DNA from: Halostella limicola
Lineage (GTDB): Archaea > Halobacteriota > Halobacteria > Halobacteriales > Natronoarchaeaceae
Direction of reading: 5' to 3'
NCBI RefSeq assembly: GCF_003675875.1
Contig: NZ_RCDI01000002.1
Location: 746,786-810,785, forward strand
Length of the DNA stretch: 64,000 nt
Positions 1 through 9,280 of the stretch are shown here, piece by piece (position 1 is the first letter of the stretch; the number at the start of each line of letters is the position of its first letter). The position numbers and the translations under genes are program-made. A model generated the notes under the pieces. That model searched no databases and was not told the DNA's origin. It saw nothing but the letters and a program-made list of their open reading frames with translations.

Positions 1-194
1 GTCGTCAACCATCCCGATGGGTACAGACAGACTCTGGGGCCGGCATGACGTCTACGTTCCACAGCCAGTGAGTCTCGTCTGACGGACCTCGGCAGTAACG
101 CCGCCGCGTCCGGTGAACCTGATAGCGCTCTCGCAGGCACGACTCCTTCCTCGTACGCGCGAACCCTTTTGTCTCGACGCCCTGTGGGCTTCGT

Positions 195-1349
195 ATGACC
201 GGTATCACCGAACGGGCGCGGGCCGTCGAGCAGTCGTCGATCCGCCTGATGTTCGACATGGCCGAAGCGTCCGACCAGGACCTCGTCCGCCTCGAAGTGG
301 GCGAACCCGACTTCGACACGCCCGAACACATCGTCGACGCCGCGCACGACGCAGCCCAAGCGGGCCACACTCACTACACGTCGAACGCCGGGCTACCCGA
401 ACTTCGCGAGGCTATCAGCGACACGATGCGCGACGAGTTCGACGTGCGCGTCGACCCGGACGAGGTCGTCGTCACCAACGGCGGCATGGAGGCGCTGCAC
501 CTCGCCGTGCTCGCGACCGTCGGCCCGGGCGAGGAGTTGCTGCTCCCGTCGCCGACCTGGCCGAACTACCGAGGGCAGGCGCTGCTGGCGGACGGCGTCC
601 CCGTCGAGGTGCCGATGCCCGCGGCCGAGGGGTATCCCCTCGACCCGGACCGCGTCCGCGACGCGATGTCCGAGGACACCGCGGCGGTCGTGCTGTGTTC
701 GCCGTCGAACCCGACCGGGCAGGTCTACGAGGAAGACGCGATCCGAGCGGTGGTCGCTGCGGCGGCCGATCACGACGCGTACGTCGTCGCCGACGAGGTG
801 TACGCGGGGCTCTCGTACGACCGCGACGTCACCGGAATCGCGGCGCTCACTGACCATCCGGACCACGTTCTCACGGTCAACTCCTGCTCGAAGAGCTACG
901 CGATGACGGGCTGGCGGCTCGGCTGGCTCGCCGGCCCGAGCGAGGCGACCGACGAGGTGACGAAGATGCACGAGAGCACCACCGCGTGCGCCTCGTCGGT
1001 CGCCCAGCACGCCGCACTGGCGGCGCTGACCGGGCCACAGGAGCCGATCGAGGAGATGTACGAGACGTTCCGGGAGCGGCGTGACTACGTCGTCGACCGT
1101 ATCGAGGCTATCGAGGGGTTCTCTTGTCCACGGCCAGAGGGGGCGTTTTACGCGTTCGTCGACCCGGACGTCGAGGCGTCGAGTCTCGACGTCGCGAAGG
1201 AACTGCTGACCGACTACGGCGTCGTGCTCGCGCCCGGCGACGGGTTCGGCGAGGCGGGCGAGGGGCAACTTCGGCTGAGCTTCGCCAACGATATGGACCG
1301 TCTCGAAACCGGCTTCGACCGCATCGAGCGCTTCTTCGACGACCGCTGA
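195..1349 (+). CDS. PLP-dependent aminotransferase, class I/II
   Basis: This 384-residue cytosolic fold-type I aminotransferase should move an amino group between an amino acid and a 2-oxoacid. The N-terminal segment has the LEVGEPDFDTP motif at residues 33-43. SPSNPTG lies at 169-175, and the Schiff-base lysine is Lys233 in the NSCSKSYAMTGWRLGW motif. A carboxylate-binding arginine sits near the C-terminus in QLRLSFAN. The length is normal for aspartate/aromatic-type aminotransferases. The start follows a haloarchaeal-style AT-poor leader and leaves the family N-terminus intact. The gene is strongly GC-rich, unlike the AT-richer genes that follow, so it looks like core sequence at the edge of an accessory region. 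The amino donor cannot be decided from sequence. Confidence 0.9.
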   Translation: MTGITERARAVEQSSIRLMFDMAEASDQDLVRLEVGEPDFDTPEHIVDAAHDAAQAGHTHYTSNAGLPELREAISDTMRDEFDVRVDPDEVVVTNGGMEALHLAVLATVGPGEELLLPSPTWPNYRGQALLADGVPVEVPMPAAEGYPLDPDRVRDAMSEDTAAVVLCSPSNPTGQVYEEDAIRAVVAAAADHDAYVVADEVYAGLSYDRDVTGIAALTDHPDHVLTVNSCSKSYAMTGWRLGWLAGPSEATDEVTKMHESTTACASSVAQHAALAALTGPQEPIEEMYETFRERRDYVVDRIEAIEGFSCPRPEGAFYAFVDPDVEASSLDVAKELLTDYGVVLAPGDGFGEAGEGQLRLSFANDMDRLETGFDRIERFFDDR

Positions 1350-1479
1350 CGCTCGAAACAGCGCGAACAGTCGATTGACGGGTGTCCGCTTGCTTTCTAA
1401 CTAAACGAGCGGTCTTTCTAGAGTTTCTAGAATAGTGGTACTGGTTACCTCAGCGGCAGTGGATATGCTTGTACGGTAG

Positions 1480-1695
1480 GGTTCCATCCAAGACTGCTCT
1501 CTGTGTCGGCCAACGTTCGTCGAACGCGACCACGAGGAGTCCGGCGCGACGGCGCTTGCCGCCGGCGAAGTGACGATGACGCCGTCCTACACCGACCGCC
1601 CGAGCGTCGCGGCACATGCGAACGCGTTCTTCCGCGAGTACGACGGGGCCGAGTTCACCGAGCGGCTGAGCCTCGAACTCGTGCCGTCGAAGTGA
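1480..1695 (+). pseudogene. Degenerate coding fragment, C-terminal remnant
   Basis: An open frame without a start codon runs from a stop at 1477-1479 to a TGA at 1693-1695. It reads like a genuine haloarchaeal C-terminus (FVERDHEESG ... LSLELVPSK), with GC-rich third positions and acidic residues. The opposite strand at about 1700-1860 also reads like protein (GETVEIESGDDRSRRIRIED). No family was recognised. I read 1.48-1.86 kb as remains of one or two decayed genes at the border between the GC-rich first gene and the AT-richer region. Confidence 0.35.
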
Positions 1696-1859
1696 GAGGC
1701 TGAGGCTCGGCTGTGCGCCGACGGTTGGCGGCCGGCGACCTCTCGGTCGAGATCCTCGATCCGGATCCGTCGAGACCTGTCATCCCCCGATTCGATCTCG
1801 ACGGTCTCGCCGGCGCTGTTCGCCACGACGATACAAAGTTCGAACTGAGACGAACCCTT

Positions 1860-2382
1860 ATTCCAGAGTCCCGGGAGTGAAATGACTATTTCCTCTTTCC
1901 TGTGGTGACGCGGCCTAGGATCGGTTCTAATCTATGCCATTCTTATTCTTGGTTGTATGAGAATTCGCAGGGCGGCTCTGGAGTATACATAGAGTTCGCT
2001 CGGGTGATGTCTCGGGAATTCACGCGATCGCACTTGTTCGGCTGAATTGATAATCGTGGCCTCCGTTCACTCCGGGAAGTGCAGATGATCTATCTCGTCC
2101 CCCGGACGCTCTCGCTGATACTCCAGAACGCTCCCGTACGTCTCGTCCGATCAATGCTCGACCGGAACTCTGGTCTTCGGACTGGCGATGAACTCGCGAT
2201 CTTCGGCGTCGATTACACGACGAAGCGGCCAGATCTCTCCCTCCAGATCTTGCTCACTCCAAGCAAATTTTCTCATTGAAGAACCAATGATTTCTTTTCT
2301 CGATGTCATGTGGGTGTCTTATAAATATTCCTACATGATTGGGGAACTAACCCCTGCTCCGAGATCATTCGCCACAGAGAAA
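1860..2382. other. Non-coding AT-rich stretch upstream of the IclR gene
   Basis: About 520 bases with no convincing gene. Short open frames here have no family resemblance and no haloarchaeal codon bias. The right end leads into the promoter of the regulator at 2415. Confidence 0.5.
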
Positions 2383-2390
2383 CTATTAAT
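2383..2390 (+). promoter_or_regulatory. TATA-like box for the IclR gene at 2415
   Basis: The sequence CTATTAAT lies about 30 nt before the ATG at 2415. This is the spacing expected for an archaeal TATA box and a leaderless or nearly leaderless transcript, and it favours ATG 2415 over an in-frame TTG at 2409. Confidence 0.5.
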
Positions 2391-2414
2391 ACTGTTTGTC
2401 CATGAGTATTGTTC

Positions 2415-3179
2415 ATGGGGAACACAGGAAAGAGAGTCAACGCAGTCGGCAACTCACTTGAGATCCTACATTTAATAAAATCGGAAGAAGGGGCGCGTCT
2501 CTCCGATATAGCTACTCAGCTAGAACTTTCGAAGAGCACCGTACACAGCCACCTCAATACTCTCCAGAGCTACGGTTATATAACGAAAAAAGGAGAAATA
2601 TACCGCCTGGGATTGAAATTCTTCCACGTTGGTCAGCACACTCGGAACCGGAACGACAGGTACCAATTAGCGAAAGAAAAAACATCTGAACTAGCGGAGT
2701 CGTTGAACCATGCAGTGGATTTCGACGTTGAGACAAACGGAAAGATCATGGTTCTCTTCCACGAAGCCAACGAATCGACTGAAGTCGGCCTGAAGGAGGG
2801 AGATTACCTACATCTTCACACTAGTTCGACCGGGAAAGCTATCCTCGCCGAATTACCCGAAAAGCGGGTTACTGAACTTCTCGACAGAGAGAGAATGCCT
2901 AAGGAAACTGAGTATACAATCACCGAACCTGACAACCTCAGAGAAGAACTCCGAGAAACGAGTGAACGTGGCTATGCCATCGTCGATCAGGAATGGTTGG
3001 AGGGGCTCCGAGCAGTCGGTGTTGCTGTGACTCTCCCGGACGGTAGTCCGTTCGGAGCATTAAGCGCTGGCGGTCCGACGTACCGGCTCACCACGGAGAC
3101 GATCGAAACGGACGTTGCTCCTAAACTTATGGAAACTGCGAAAGAACTAGAGGACGAGATCAGCAGGGTAGTCGAGTAG
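2415..3179 (+). CDS. IclR-family transcriptional regulator (first of three)
   Basis: A 254-residue regulator. An N-terminal winged helix-turn-helix covers about residues 8-60 (NAVGNSLEILHLI, then LSKSTVHSHLNTL). The C-terminal IclR effector-binding domain follows, with the conserved LHTSSTGKAILAELP segment and ERGYAIVDQEWLEGLRAVGVAV. The family usually senses small organic acids and controls an adjacent catabolic or uptake operon. Here the peptide/organic solute ABC transporter at 3.8-11.2 kb is the natural target. The ATG at 2415 was chosen because it fits the family start and the TATA box. It is AT-richer than the flanking core genes. The effector is unknown. Confidence 0.92.
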   Translation: MGNTGKRVNAVGNSLEILHLIKSEEGARLSDIATQLELSKSTVHSHLNTLQSYGYITKKGEIYRLGLKFFHVGQHTRNRNDRYQLAKEKTSELAESLNHAVDFDVETNGKIMVLFHEANESTEVGLKEGDYLHLHTSSTGKAILAELPEKRVTELLDRERMPKETEYTITEPDNLREELRETSERGYAIVDQEWLEGLRAVGVAVTLPDGSPFGALSAGGPTYRLTTETIETDVAPKLMETAKELEDEISRVVE

Positions 3180-3769
3180 AGATACCCCTCGGTCAGCGCA
3201 TTGCATGTTTTACCCTCATAGTGGCTCAACCACGGATGTCAGATAGTCGTTCGCGGAAGCTACGGACGCAGATACCAGCGTATAAATATCAATAGAAGTC
3301 GAAGGAAGAACATCCTTCTATGTTTTGCGATAGCGAACTATTTTACACGACCAGCGGGCTTGACAGCGGGTTTCTCATATCTGTCCGTGGTAAAGGAGAT
3401 ATCAATCACGCTGATAGTATAGACTACTACTAAATAATAAGTAAAATATTATGGATATATTATACTACTCATTACGTACATAGGAGTGTAAAAAGAGCGT
3501 CGGTATCTCCTTGTGGTTTTATAGAGAAGGTCGGTGGCGTGATATTCATGATGAAACGATCACGTAATAAATATTATAGCACGGAATATCAAAATAACAT
3601 TGGTCTGATACTCAGGATCTCCTTGATCCCGCCACGATCATTAGTTCCGATCTTTTGTTCCTTATCACCGAACTGTTATACGGGGACAAGTACCGAATGG
3701 TGTGCCTCGTCTAATGTCAATCTCACCATCTATTCAGCGACGTAACCTCGGGAAATACGAGCGAAGCAA
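3180..3769. other. AT-rich convergent intergenic region
   Basis: About 590 bases between the convergent IclR gene and the ATPase gene on the minus strand. It is very AT-rich, with runs such as ATAATAAGTAAAATATTAT near 3435. One 68-codon open frame (3539-3745) has no protein-like character. No recognisable gene, remnant or RNA was seen. Confidence 0.5.
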
Positions 3770-4792
3770 TCAATTGCGGAGCACGGGAGCTTCCTGTACC
3801 TCTTTTTCGTTCTCATCATGGTAGAGGTAACATCTCACGTTTCGGTCCTCAGCTTCTGCTAGACCGGGTTCTGCGTTCTCGCAGACATCCATCTTCTCGG
3901 GACAGAGAGGATGGAAGTTACAACCACTGACCTGCCGCTGATCCGTGTCGTCAGCGGAACTAGTGAGGAGAACACGCTCACGCTCGGTAGATAAATCTGG
4001 AAGACTGCGCATGAGTGCCTGTGTATACGGATGTTTGGGTCGCTTCATGATCTCTTCTACGTCGCCTTCCTCAACGATCTTCCCGCTATACATGACACCG
4101 ATCTTGTCCGCGACGAGACGCGTGAGGGCCAGATTGTGGGAGATAAATAATATCGTGAAATCCAGCTTGTTCTGGAGGTCTTCTAATATCTTCAGAATAC
4201 CGGCTTGAATGGAAACGTCAAGCATCGACATCGGCTCATCGGCGATAAGTAAGTCTGGTTCCAGAACTAATGCCCGTGCAATGTTGACTCGCTGTAGCTG
4301 CCCACCGCTGAGTTGCGCCGGATACGTCTGCAGGAACTCCTCTGGCGGTCGCAGGCCGACCTCGAAGAGAAGCTCTCGGACGCGGTCTTCAGCGTCAGCT
4401 GTCTCGTAGCCATAGTTCTTCAACGGCTCAGAGACAGACTGGAGGACTGTTTTCTTCGGGTTCAGACTGCCATAGGGGTCCTGGAAGATGATCTGAGCCT
4501 TCCGTCGGAACTCATGTAACTCACGACGGTCGAATTCGAGTATGTTCTCTCCGTCGAAGTATATCTCCCCGGCCGTCGGCTCCTCGAGACGAATGACGGC
4601 TTCCCCGAGCGTAGATTTCCCCGATCCGCTCTCACCGACTAATCCGTACACCTCTCCCTGTTCGATCCTCAGGTCAACGTTGTCGACAGCTTTGATACGG
4701 TTTTTCTTCCCCAGGAGTGAGGCGAGTAGCCCCCCGGAATCCTCGTAATACTTTTTCAAACTTTTCGTTTCGAGTATCGCATTATCGGACAT
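3770..4792 (-). CDS. Oligopeptide/dipeptide ABC transporter ATPase (OppF/DppF type)
   Basis: A 340-residue ATP-binding subunit of a peptide/nickel-type importer. Walker A is GESGSGKST at residues 53-61, the signature is LSGGQLQRVNIARAL, and Walker B is LLIADEP followed by MSMLD. The C-terminal extension contains the cysteine-bearing oligopeptide/dipeptide segment (CNFHPLCPEKMDVC), which marks OppD/OppF-type ATPases. Its start overlaps the end of the partner ATPase gene by 11 nt, so the two are translationally coupled. It should power the permease pair at 9281-11190 from the cytosolic face. Confidence 0.93.
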   Translation of the reverse strand: MSDNAILETKSLKKYYEDSGGLLASLLGKKNRIKAVDNVDLRIEQGEVYGLVGESGSGKSTLGEAVIRLEEPTAGEIYFDGENILEFDRRELHEFRRKAQIIFQDPYGSLNPKKTVLQSVSEPLKNYGYETADAEDRVRELLFEVGLRPPEEFLQTYPAQLSGGQLQRVNIARALVLEPDLLIADEPMSMLDVSIQAGILKILEDLQNKLDFTILFISHNLALTRLVADKIGVMYSGKIVEEGDVEEIMKRPKHPYTQALMRSLPDLSTERERVLLTSSADDTDQRQVSGCNFHPLCPEKMDVCENAEPGLAEAEDRNVRCYLYHDENEKEVQEAPVLRN

Positions 4793-5798
4793 GTTCTATC
4801 TCCTCCTGTCGCCAGTCCACGTCGAAGGCTCGCCGATTGAGTTCCTCGAACTCGTCGGCGCGATAGCAGGCGCTCTCGATATCGGCGCGCGCCGACTCGA
4901 ATGGCGGATGGGCCTCGTGGCACTCCGGAACATCGAACGGACACCGATCTACGAATCGGCACTCACTCGACAGCGATCGGAGGTCCGGGGGATCCATCTC
5001 CATTCGAATTAGTTCTTCCAACTCCGAGTTGATGTTTGGAAGGGAATTTTTCAATCCGATGGTGTACGGGTGCGTCGGCTCCTCGAACAGCTCGCGGCTC
5101 GGCCCCTTTTCGACGACCTTTCCGCCGTACATCACCATCAGGGAATCACTCGTCTCCACGAGGTCCGCGATATCGTGTGACACGAAGATTATCGAAATAC
5201 CGAGTTCGTCTCGGAACCGTTCGATATCGCTCAGGATTTTGTCTCGAACGAGTACGTCCAACCCCGTTGTCGGTTCGTCGGCGATGATCAGATCCGGTTC
5301 AAGAATCATCGCCATGGCGACGATGACGCGTTGTTTCATTCCGCCGCTCAGCTGGTGGGGATACGCTTTGAGCCTGGATTCGTCGATATCGACCATTGAG
5401 AGGACTTCTTTGGCCCGTTCAACCGCCTCACGCTTTGTGGTCGAATTGTTGACAGTGAGAGGTTCGATGAGTTGTTCCTTGATAGTCGCTACGGGATTGA
5501 GACTGTTCATCGCCGCTTGAGGAATGTACGCGATCTCGTTCCACCGCATCTCTCGCAACCGTTGATCGGACATCTCGAGGATGTTCTCCCCGTGGAGAAG
5601 TATTTCGCCAGACGTGATATGAGCGTTCGGCGCGAGGTGTCGGACTAGCGCTTCGGAGAGGGTGGATTTCCCGCATCCGGACTCTCCCAGTAAGCCCGTA
5701 ATTGTTTGTGATTCAAGTTCAAACGAGATGTCATCTAAAGCGTGTATCCGGCCGTCGTCCACCTCGTAATACAACGACAAGTTATTCACTGATAGCAT
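4782..5798 (-). CDS. Oligopeptide/dipeptide ABC transporter ATPase (OppD/DppD type)
   Basis: A 338-residue ATPase subunit. Walker A is GESGCGKST near residues 38-46, the signature is LSGGMKQRVIVAMAM, Walker B is LIIADEPTTGLDV, and the C-terminal cysteine segment is CRFVDRCPFDVPEC. The open frame continues 55 codons further upstream, but that part is not protein-like. The family N-terminus (MLSVNNLSLYYEV) starts at 5798, so that start was chosen. It is first in a two-gene unit with the OppF-type gene and is separated by 255 nt from a divergent MFS gene. Two different ATPases per transporter is the rule for Opp/Dpp systems. Confidence 0.92.
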   Translation of the reverse strand: MLSVNNLSLYYEVDDGRIHALDDISFELESQTITGLLGESGCGKSTLSEALVRHLAPNAHITSGEILLHGENILEMSDQRLREMRWNEIAYIPQAAMNSLNPVATIKEQLIEPLTVNNSTTKREAVERAKEVLSMVDIDESRLKAYPHQLSGGMKQRVIVAMAMILEPDLIIADEPTTGLDVLVRDKILSDIERFRDELGISIIFVSHDIADLVETSDSLMVMYGGKVVEKGPSRELFEEPTHPYTIGLKNSLPNINSELEELIRMEMDPPDLRSLSSECRFVDRCPFDVPECHEAHPPFESARADIESACYRADEFEELNRRAFDVDWRQEEIEHVR

Positions 5799-6053
5799 GT
5801 TCTGACGTCCTCGTCTTGTGGCGCGGTTTTCCGATCTGGTGATGCGTTTCGGTTCCATACAGAGACCGGACGGGCCGTTGGTTGTGGGGTGTTGTGCTAC
5901 CAAATACCATTCTCGTTGGTATACACCACCCTCTCGCATTAAAAACCTTCCCCACTGAGTCATCTAAGACTGGCTCGTACATCTATAAATAAAGATAATC
6001 GGCCGCATGATCGGAACAGAAATATCGAACTTCCCTACAATGAGTAGTGGGGA

Positions 6054-7256
6054 ATGAGATCCAACACAGTCCGAGCCGTCTTTTCAAGATGGAGTGATCG
6101 TTTCACCGTCCTCTCGCTCTGTGTTGGGTCGTATTTCGCCGTTCGATTTACTCAGGTCCTCATAGGACCGGTCGTACCTGAAATCACGAGAACATTCGAC
6201 GTCTCCAAGGGAGCAATCGGTGTAGCACTCACTGGGATGTGGGTCGCGTATGCGCTCTTTCAGCTACCGAGTGGAGTCTTCGCAGATCGGTTTGGGGAAC
6301 GTCGGCTCATGCTCGTCGCGCTTGGGACCATTACTTGCGCGACGCTCGGACTAGCGACTGCACCGACGTTCCAACTGTTCGGTCTCGGCGTACTGGCTTT
6401 GGGAATCGGAGCGGGGATATACTATAACCCGGCGACGGCGCTGCTTGCTCGGGAGTTTGACGAGGTGGGATGGGCAGTTGGCATGCACCGGACCGGCGGG
6501 CAGGTCGCTGGGATAGCGGCTCCCGTTGCCGCGACGGTTATAACCGTTCGATACGGATGGCGGGCAGCGATCGCCGTCGGGTTCCTTCTCACTGTCGTCG
6601 CTGTCATCCTTTTTGCCTGGCAAAGTACAGTGGGCACTCCAGCCCGACCGACTGCCTCACTGAGTGAGTTATTCGAGCCATCCAACCTCCTGGCGTTGCT
6701 GATCCGTCCTCACACGCGGTATACTACTCTCATAGCTACGCTCGTGGAGTTCGTCGGTTTGGCCTCGATGGCGTTCTTACCAACCCTCTTTATCGAGCAT
6801 TCCGGCTTCTCAAGCAGGAGGGCAAACCTGCTATTTGCGCTCTTCTACGCAACTACCGCTCTCTTCCAGCCGCTCGGTGGCTGGCTCTCTGGCCGCATTG
6901 GCCGCGACGAGACCATCGCCTTTCAGGCGATCGCCGGTGTCCTCGGCTATGGAGTGCTCGTCATCGGTGATAGGCTCATCGTTGCTGTTCCTGCCGTAGT
7001 GCTCGCTGGGAGTGCTATAAGTAGTATGCCGGTAATCCAATCACGGATGATGGACGAGTTATCGGCAGCGGACCAAGGACGAGGATTCGGTCTCTTTCGA
7101 ACTCTCTACCTCCTGGTCGGTGCGCTGGGAACGACGGTAATGGGATCGACCGTTGATGTCGCTGGTTGGGAGACGGCAACTGGTCTCCTTGCGGCACTAC
7201 TCGCAGTCGTCGTTCTCTCGCTCATGCCCAAGATAATCGACTACGACTGCCGATGA
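6054..7256 (+). CDS. Major facilitator superfamily transporter
   Basis: A 400-residue membrane protein with about 12 predicted hydrophobic segments. It has the MFS loop 2-3 motif (GVFADRFGERR, residues 74-84) and a weaker repeat in the second half (GGWLSGRIGRDE). It lies between the divergent ATPase pair and the binding protein gene of the ABC system, so it may export a product or import a related solute. The nearest recognisable types are bacterial and archaeal organic-anion carriers, but the substrate cannot be read from sequence. Confidence 0.85.
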   Translation: MRSNTVRAVFSRWSDRFTVLSLCVGSYFAVRFTQVLIGPVVPEITRTFDVSKGAIGVALTGMWVAYALFQLPSGVFADRFGERRLMLVALGTITCATLGLATAPTFQLFGLGVLALGIGAGIYYNPATALLAREFDEVGWAVGMHRTGGQVAGIAAPVAATVITVRYGWRAAIAVGFLLTVVAVILFAWQSTVGTPARPTASLSELFEPSNLLALLIRPHTRYTTLIATLVEFVGLASMAFLPTLFIEHSGFSSRRANLLFALFYATTALFQPLGGWLSGRIGRDETIAFQAIAGVLGYGVLVIGDRLIVAVPAVVLAGSAISSMPVIQSRMMDELSAADQGRGFGLFRTLYLLVGALGTTVMGSTVDVAGWETATGLLAALLAVVVLSLMPKIIDYDCR

Positions 7257-7502
7257 CCTGATTCCGTCACGTCCGGCGCTGCCCATGCTCGCTGGTGTCT
7301 CTCTTCTGGATTTGGAGGGACTTCCACAATTCAAACCAATACTCTGTTTTCTATTTTATAAGATTCTGTCTTTTTACATTAATTCAATACCCTATCGCCC
7401 CGTTTGGAAGACTCGTTTCAACTGTGCTATCCAAAAGATACTCCGGAAATAACTGCAGGGATCATTGTTATCCTATTCTCAGGAGGAAAACCAATAGTAA
7501 CG

Positions 7503-7509
7503 TTTAAAT
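7503..7509 (+). promoter_or_regulatory. TATA-like box for the ABC binding protein operon
   Basis: TTTAAAT lies 30 nt before the ATG at 7533. The spacing fits a leaderless transcript of the binding protein-permease operon. Confidence 0.5.
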
Positions 7510-7532
7510 CATGAGTTGTATATTGTTACCCT

Positions 7533-9260
7533 ATGGCAAAGAGACGCCCCTACGAGCAGCTCCCGGATTCCCTCAAGGAGGCGAAGCGTCGTCAGGTGCT
7601 AAAATCACTCGGTGCCGTGGCAGCGGCTGGTTCCCTAGCAGGGTGTTCGTCTGGAGACGACGATAGCCCCGACCTCGCGGGGCGAGGTAGCGACGACTAC
7701 GGGGACACCATCGAACTAAGTATCGATGCCCCTCGCCTACAGAATATTCCCGATATCATGCGAGACATCGGTAACCACTGGGAGCAAGAACTCGGTATCA
7801 CATTCAATATCGAAACGACTTCCTGGGGGACCTATCTTGACATGATTTGGATCCAACAAGACTATGAGAACGTCGCCTGGACGTTCTTCGGAGGTTCACC
7901 GGAACGGTTCGACCCGCAGTTCTTCCTTTCGGTACACACCCCTGATAACCCACAGAACGTCTCGAATTGGACTGATCCGGAATACACCGAGCTTTACCAA
8001 GAGTACACTCGCACGTTTGACGAAGAACGCCGGAACGAGATCGTCGGCGAAATGCAAACTATGTGGCACGAGGACCACGCCTCGACGGTCAACATTTGCT
8101 GGCCAGTTGATCTGTTTCCGTATGATGCCGAACGGTGGAACCTTGAACCGACGACGATGATCGGCGCTGGTGCCGCATCAACGATGACCCTTATCACAGC
8201 TGAACCACAGGGGGACGAAACATCTCTCATAATCGGTGGTGAGGAAGTAAACCAGCGTCCGAACGTTACCGCACCAACGGCAAACGCAATGGACTGGTTA
8301 TTCCGATCGGTCTATGATACGTGTAGACGGTTGAGCTTGGACGGTGAATTCATAAACTGGGCTATCGAGAACTTCGAGGTCATCGACGAAACCACTATCG
8401 ATCTCACACTCCGCGAAGGAATGGAGTTCCATGACGGGGAGCCAGTCACTGCAGAAGATTTACAGTTCACCTTCGAGTTCCTGAGTTCATACACGTTTGG
8501 GAAAATCGACACACACGTACAACCGATAGACAGCGTGAGTCTCGAAACGGATCTGACGGCGCGAGTACATCTTGAAGACCCGTGGGCGAACTTCACAACT
8601 AATACACTCGTTTACACGTGGATTCTACCAGTTCACATCTGGGGAGATGTACCGAATCAGGTCGATGAACCGGTTAACTGGAGTCAAGAGGTTGGCAATA
8701 ATCCGCCCGGCGACTGGGCAGCAAGCGGACCCCTGCAGGTCCGAAGTGTTTCACCTGAGCGGATCGAACTCGAGGCCTACGACGATCACTTCAGTGATTA
8801 TCCCCAATACGACGAGCTGATCTACCAACGCCAGGGAAGCGAGGAGGCCGTTCGCAGTGAACTGGTCGAAGGGAACATCCACGCGAAGCTACAGGTTCCA
8901 TCAGTGTCCATGGCTAACCAGGCGGCAGACCAGGGGGATCATATCGAGTTGATCGAAGAGGACTCGCTGTTGACACAGTGTTATTCGTTTAATGTCAACA
9001 ACTCACCGGGCGATGATTTGGTATTTAGAAAGGCCCTGAGAGCGTGTACTAATGCGAATCAGATGATGCAAGTCCATCGACGCGGACATGCTGTTGAAAG
9101 CGATTCCACGTATATCCACCCGGAACATCCGTTGGAACTCGGGAGAGACGACCTCCCGACAATGCCGGAGATGTATGATCCGGAAAACGCCAGGCAAATG
9201 CTTGAAGATGCCGACTACGCCTGGGATGATAATGGACAGCTCCGGTATCCGAGCGACTAG
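7533..9260 (+). CDS. ABC transporter solute-binding protein (SBP_bac_5 family), apparently circularly permuted
   Basis: A 575-residue secreted lipoprotein. A twin-arginine signal (RRQVLKSLG, Arg19-Arg20) ends in lipobox LAGC with Cys38, so it is exported folded and lipid-anchored outside the cell. The mature part has the segments of family 5 peptide-type binding proteins in an unusual order. Residues about 58-200 resemble the canonical C-terminal part (EQELGITFNIET ... DPEYTELYQEYTRTFDEERR ... EMQTMWHED). After them comes the canonical N-terminal part (REGMEFHDGEPVTAEDLQFTFE, about 294-315). The protein then ends at residues 548-575 (YDPENARQMLEDADY ... LRYPSD), exactly where the canonical C-terminal part would continue. 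It heads an operon with the two permease genes. Confidence 0.88.
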   Translation: MAKRRPYEQLPDSLKEAKRRQVLKSLGAVAAAGSLAGCSSGDDDSPDLAGRGSDDYGDTIELSIDAPRLQNIPDIMRDIGNHWEQELGITFNIETTSWGTYLDMIWIQQDYENVAWTFFGGSPERFDPQFFLSVHTPDNPQNVSNWTDPEYTELYQEYTRTFDEERRNEIVGEMQTMWHEDHASTVNICWPVDLFPYDAERWNLEPTTMIGAGAASTMTLITAEPQGDETSLIIGGEEVNQRPNVTAPTANAMDWLFRSVYDTCRRLSLDGEFINWAIENFEVIDETTIDLTLREGMEFHDGEPVTAEDLQFTFEFLSSYTFGKIDTHVQPIDSVSLETDLTARVHLEDPWANFTTNTLVYTWILPVHIWGDVPNQVDEPVNWSQEVGNNPPGDWAASGPLQVRSVSPERIELEAYDDHFSDYPQYDELIYQRQGSEEAVRSELVEGNIHAKLQVPSVSMANQAADQGDHIELIEEDSLLTQCYSFNVNNSPGDDLVFRKALRACTNANQMMQVHRRGHAVESDSTYIHPEHPLELGRDDLPTMPEMYDPENARQMLEDADYAWDDNGQLRYPSD

Positions 9261-9280
9261 ATCCTCCAGTGTGAGATACA

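Noticed and set aside
3539-3745. Small 68-codon plus-strand gene
   Set aside because: AT-rich, with no family likeness, codon bias or ribosome-binding context; it lies in a convergent intergenic region.
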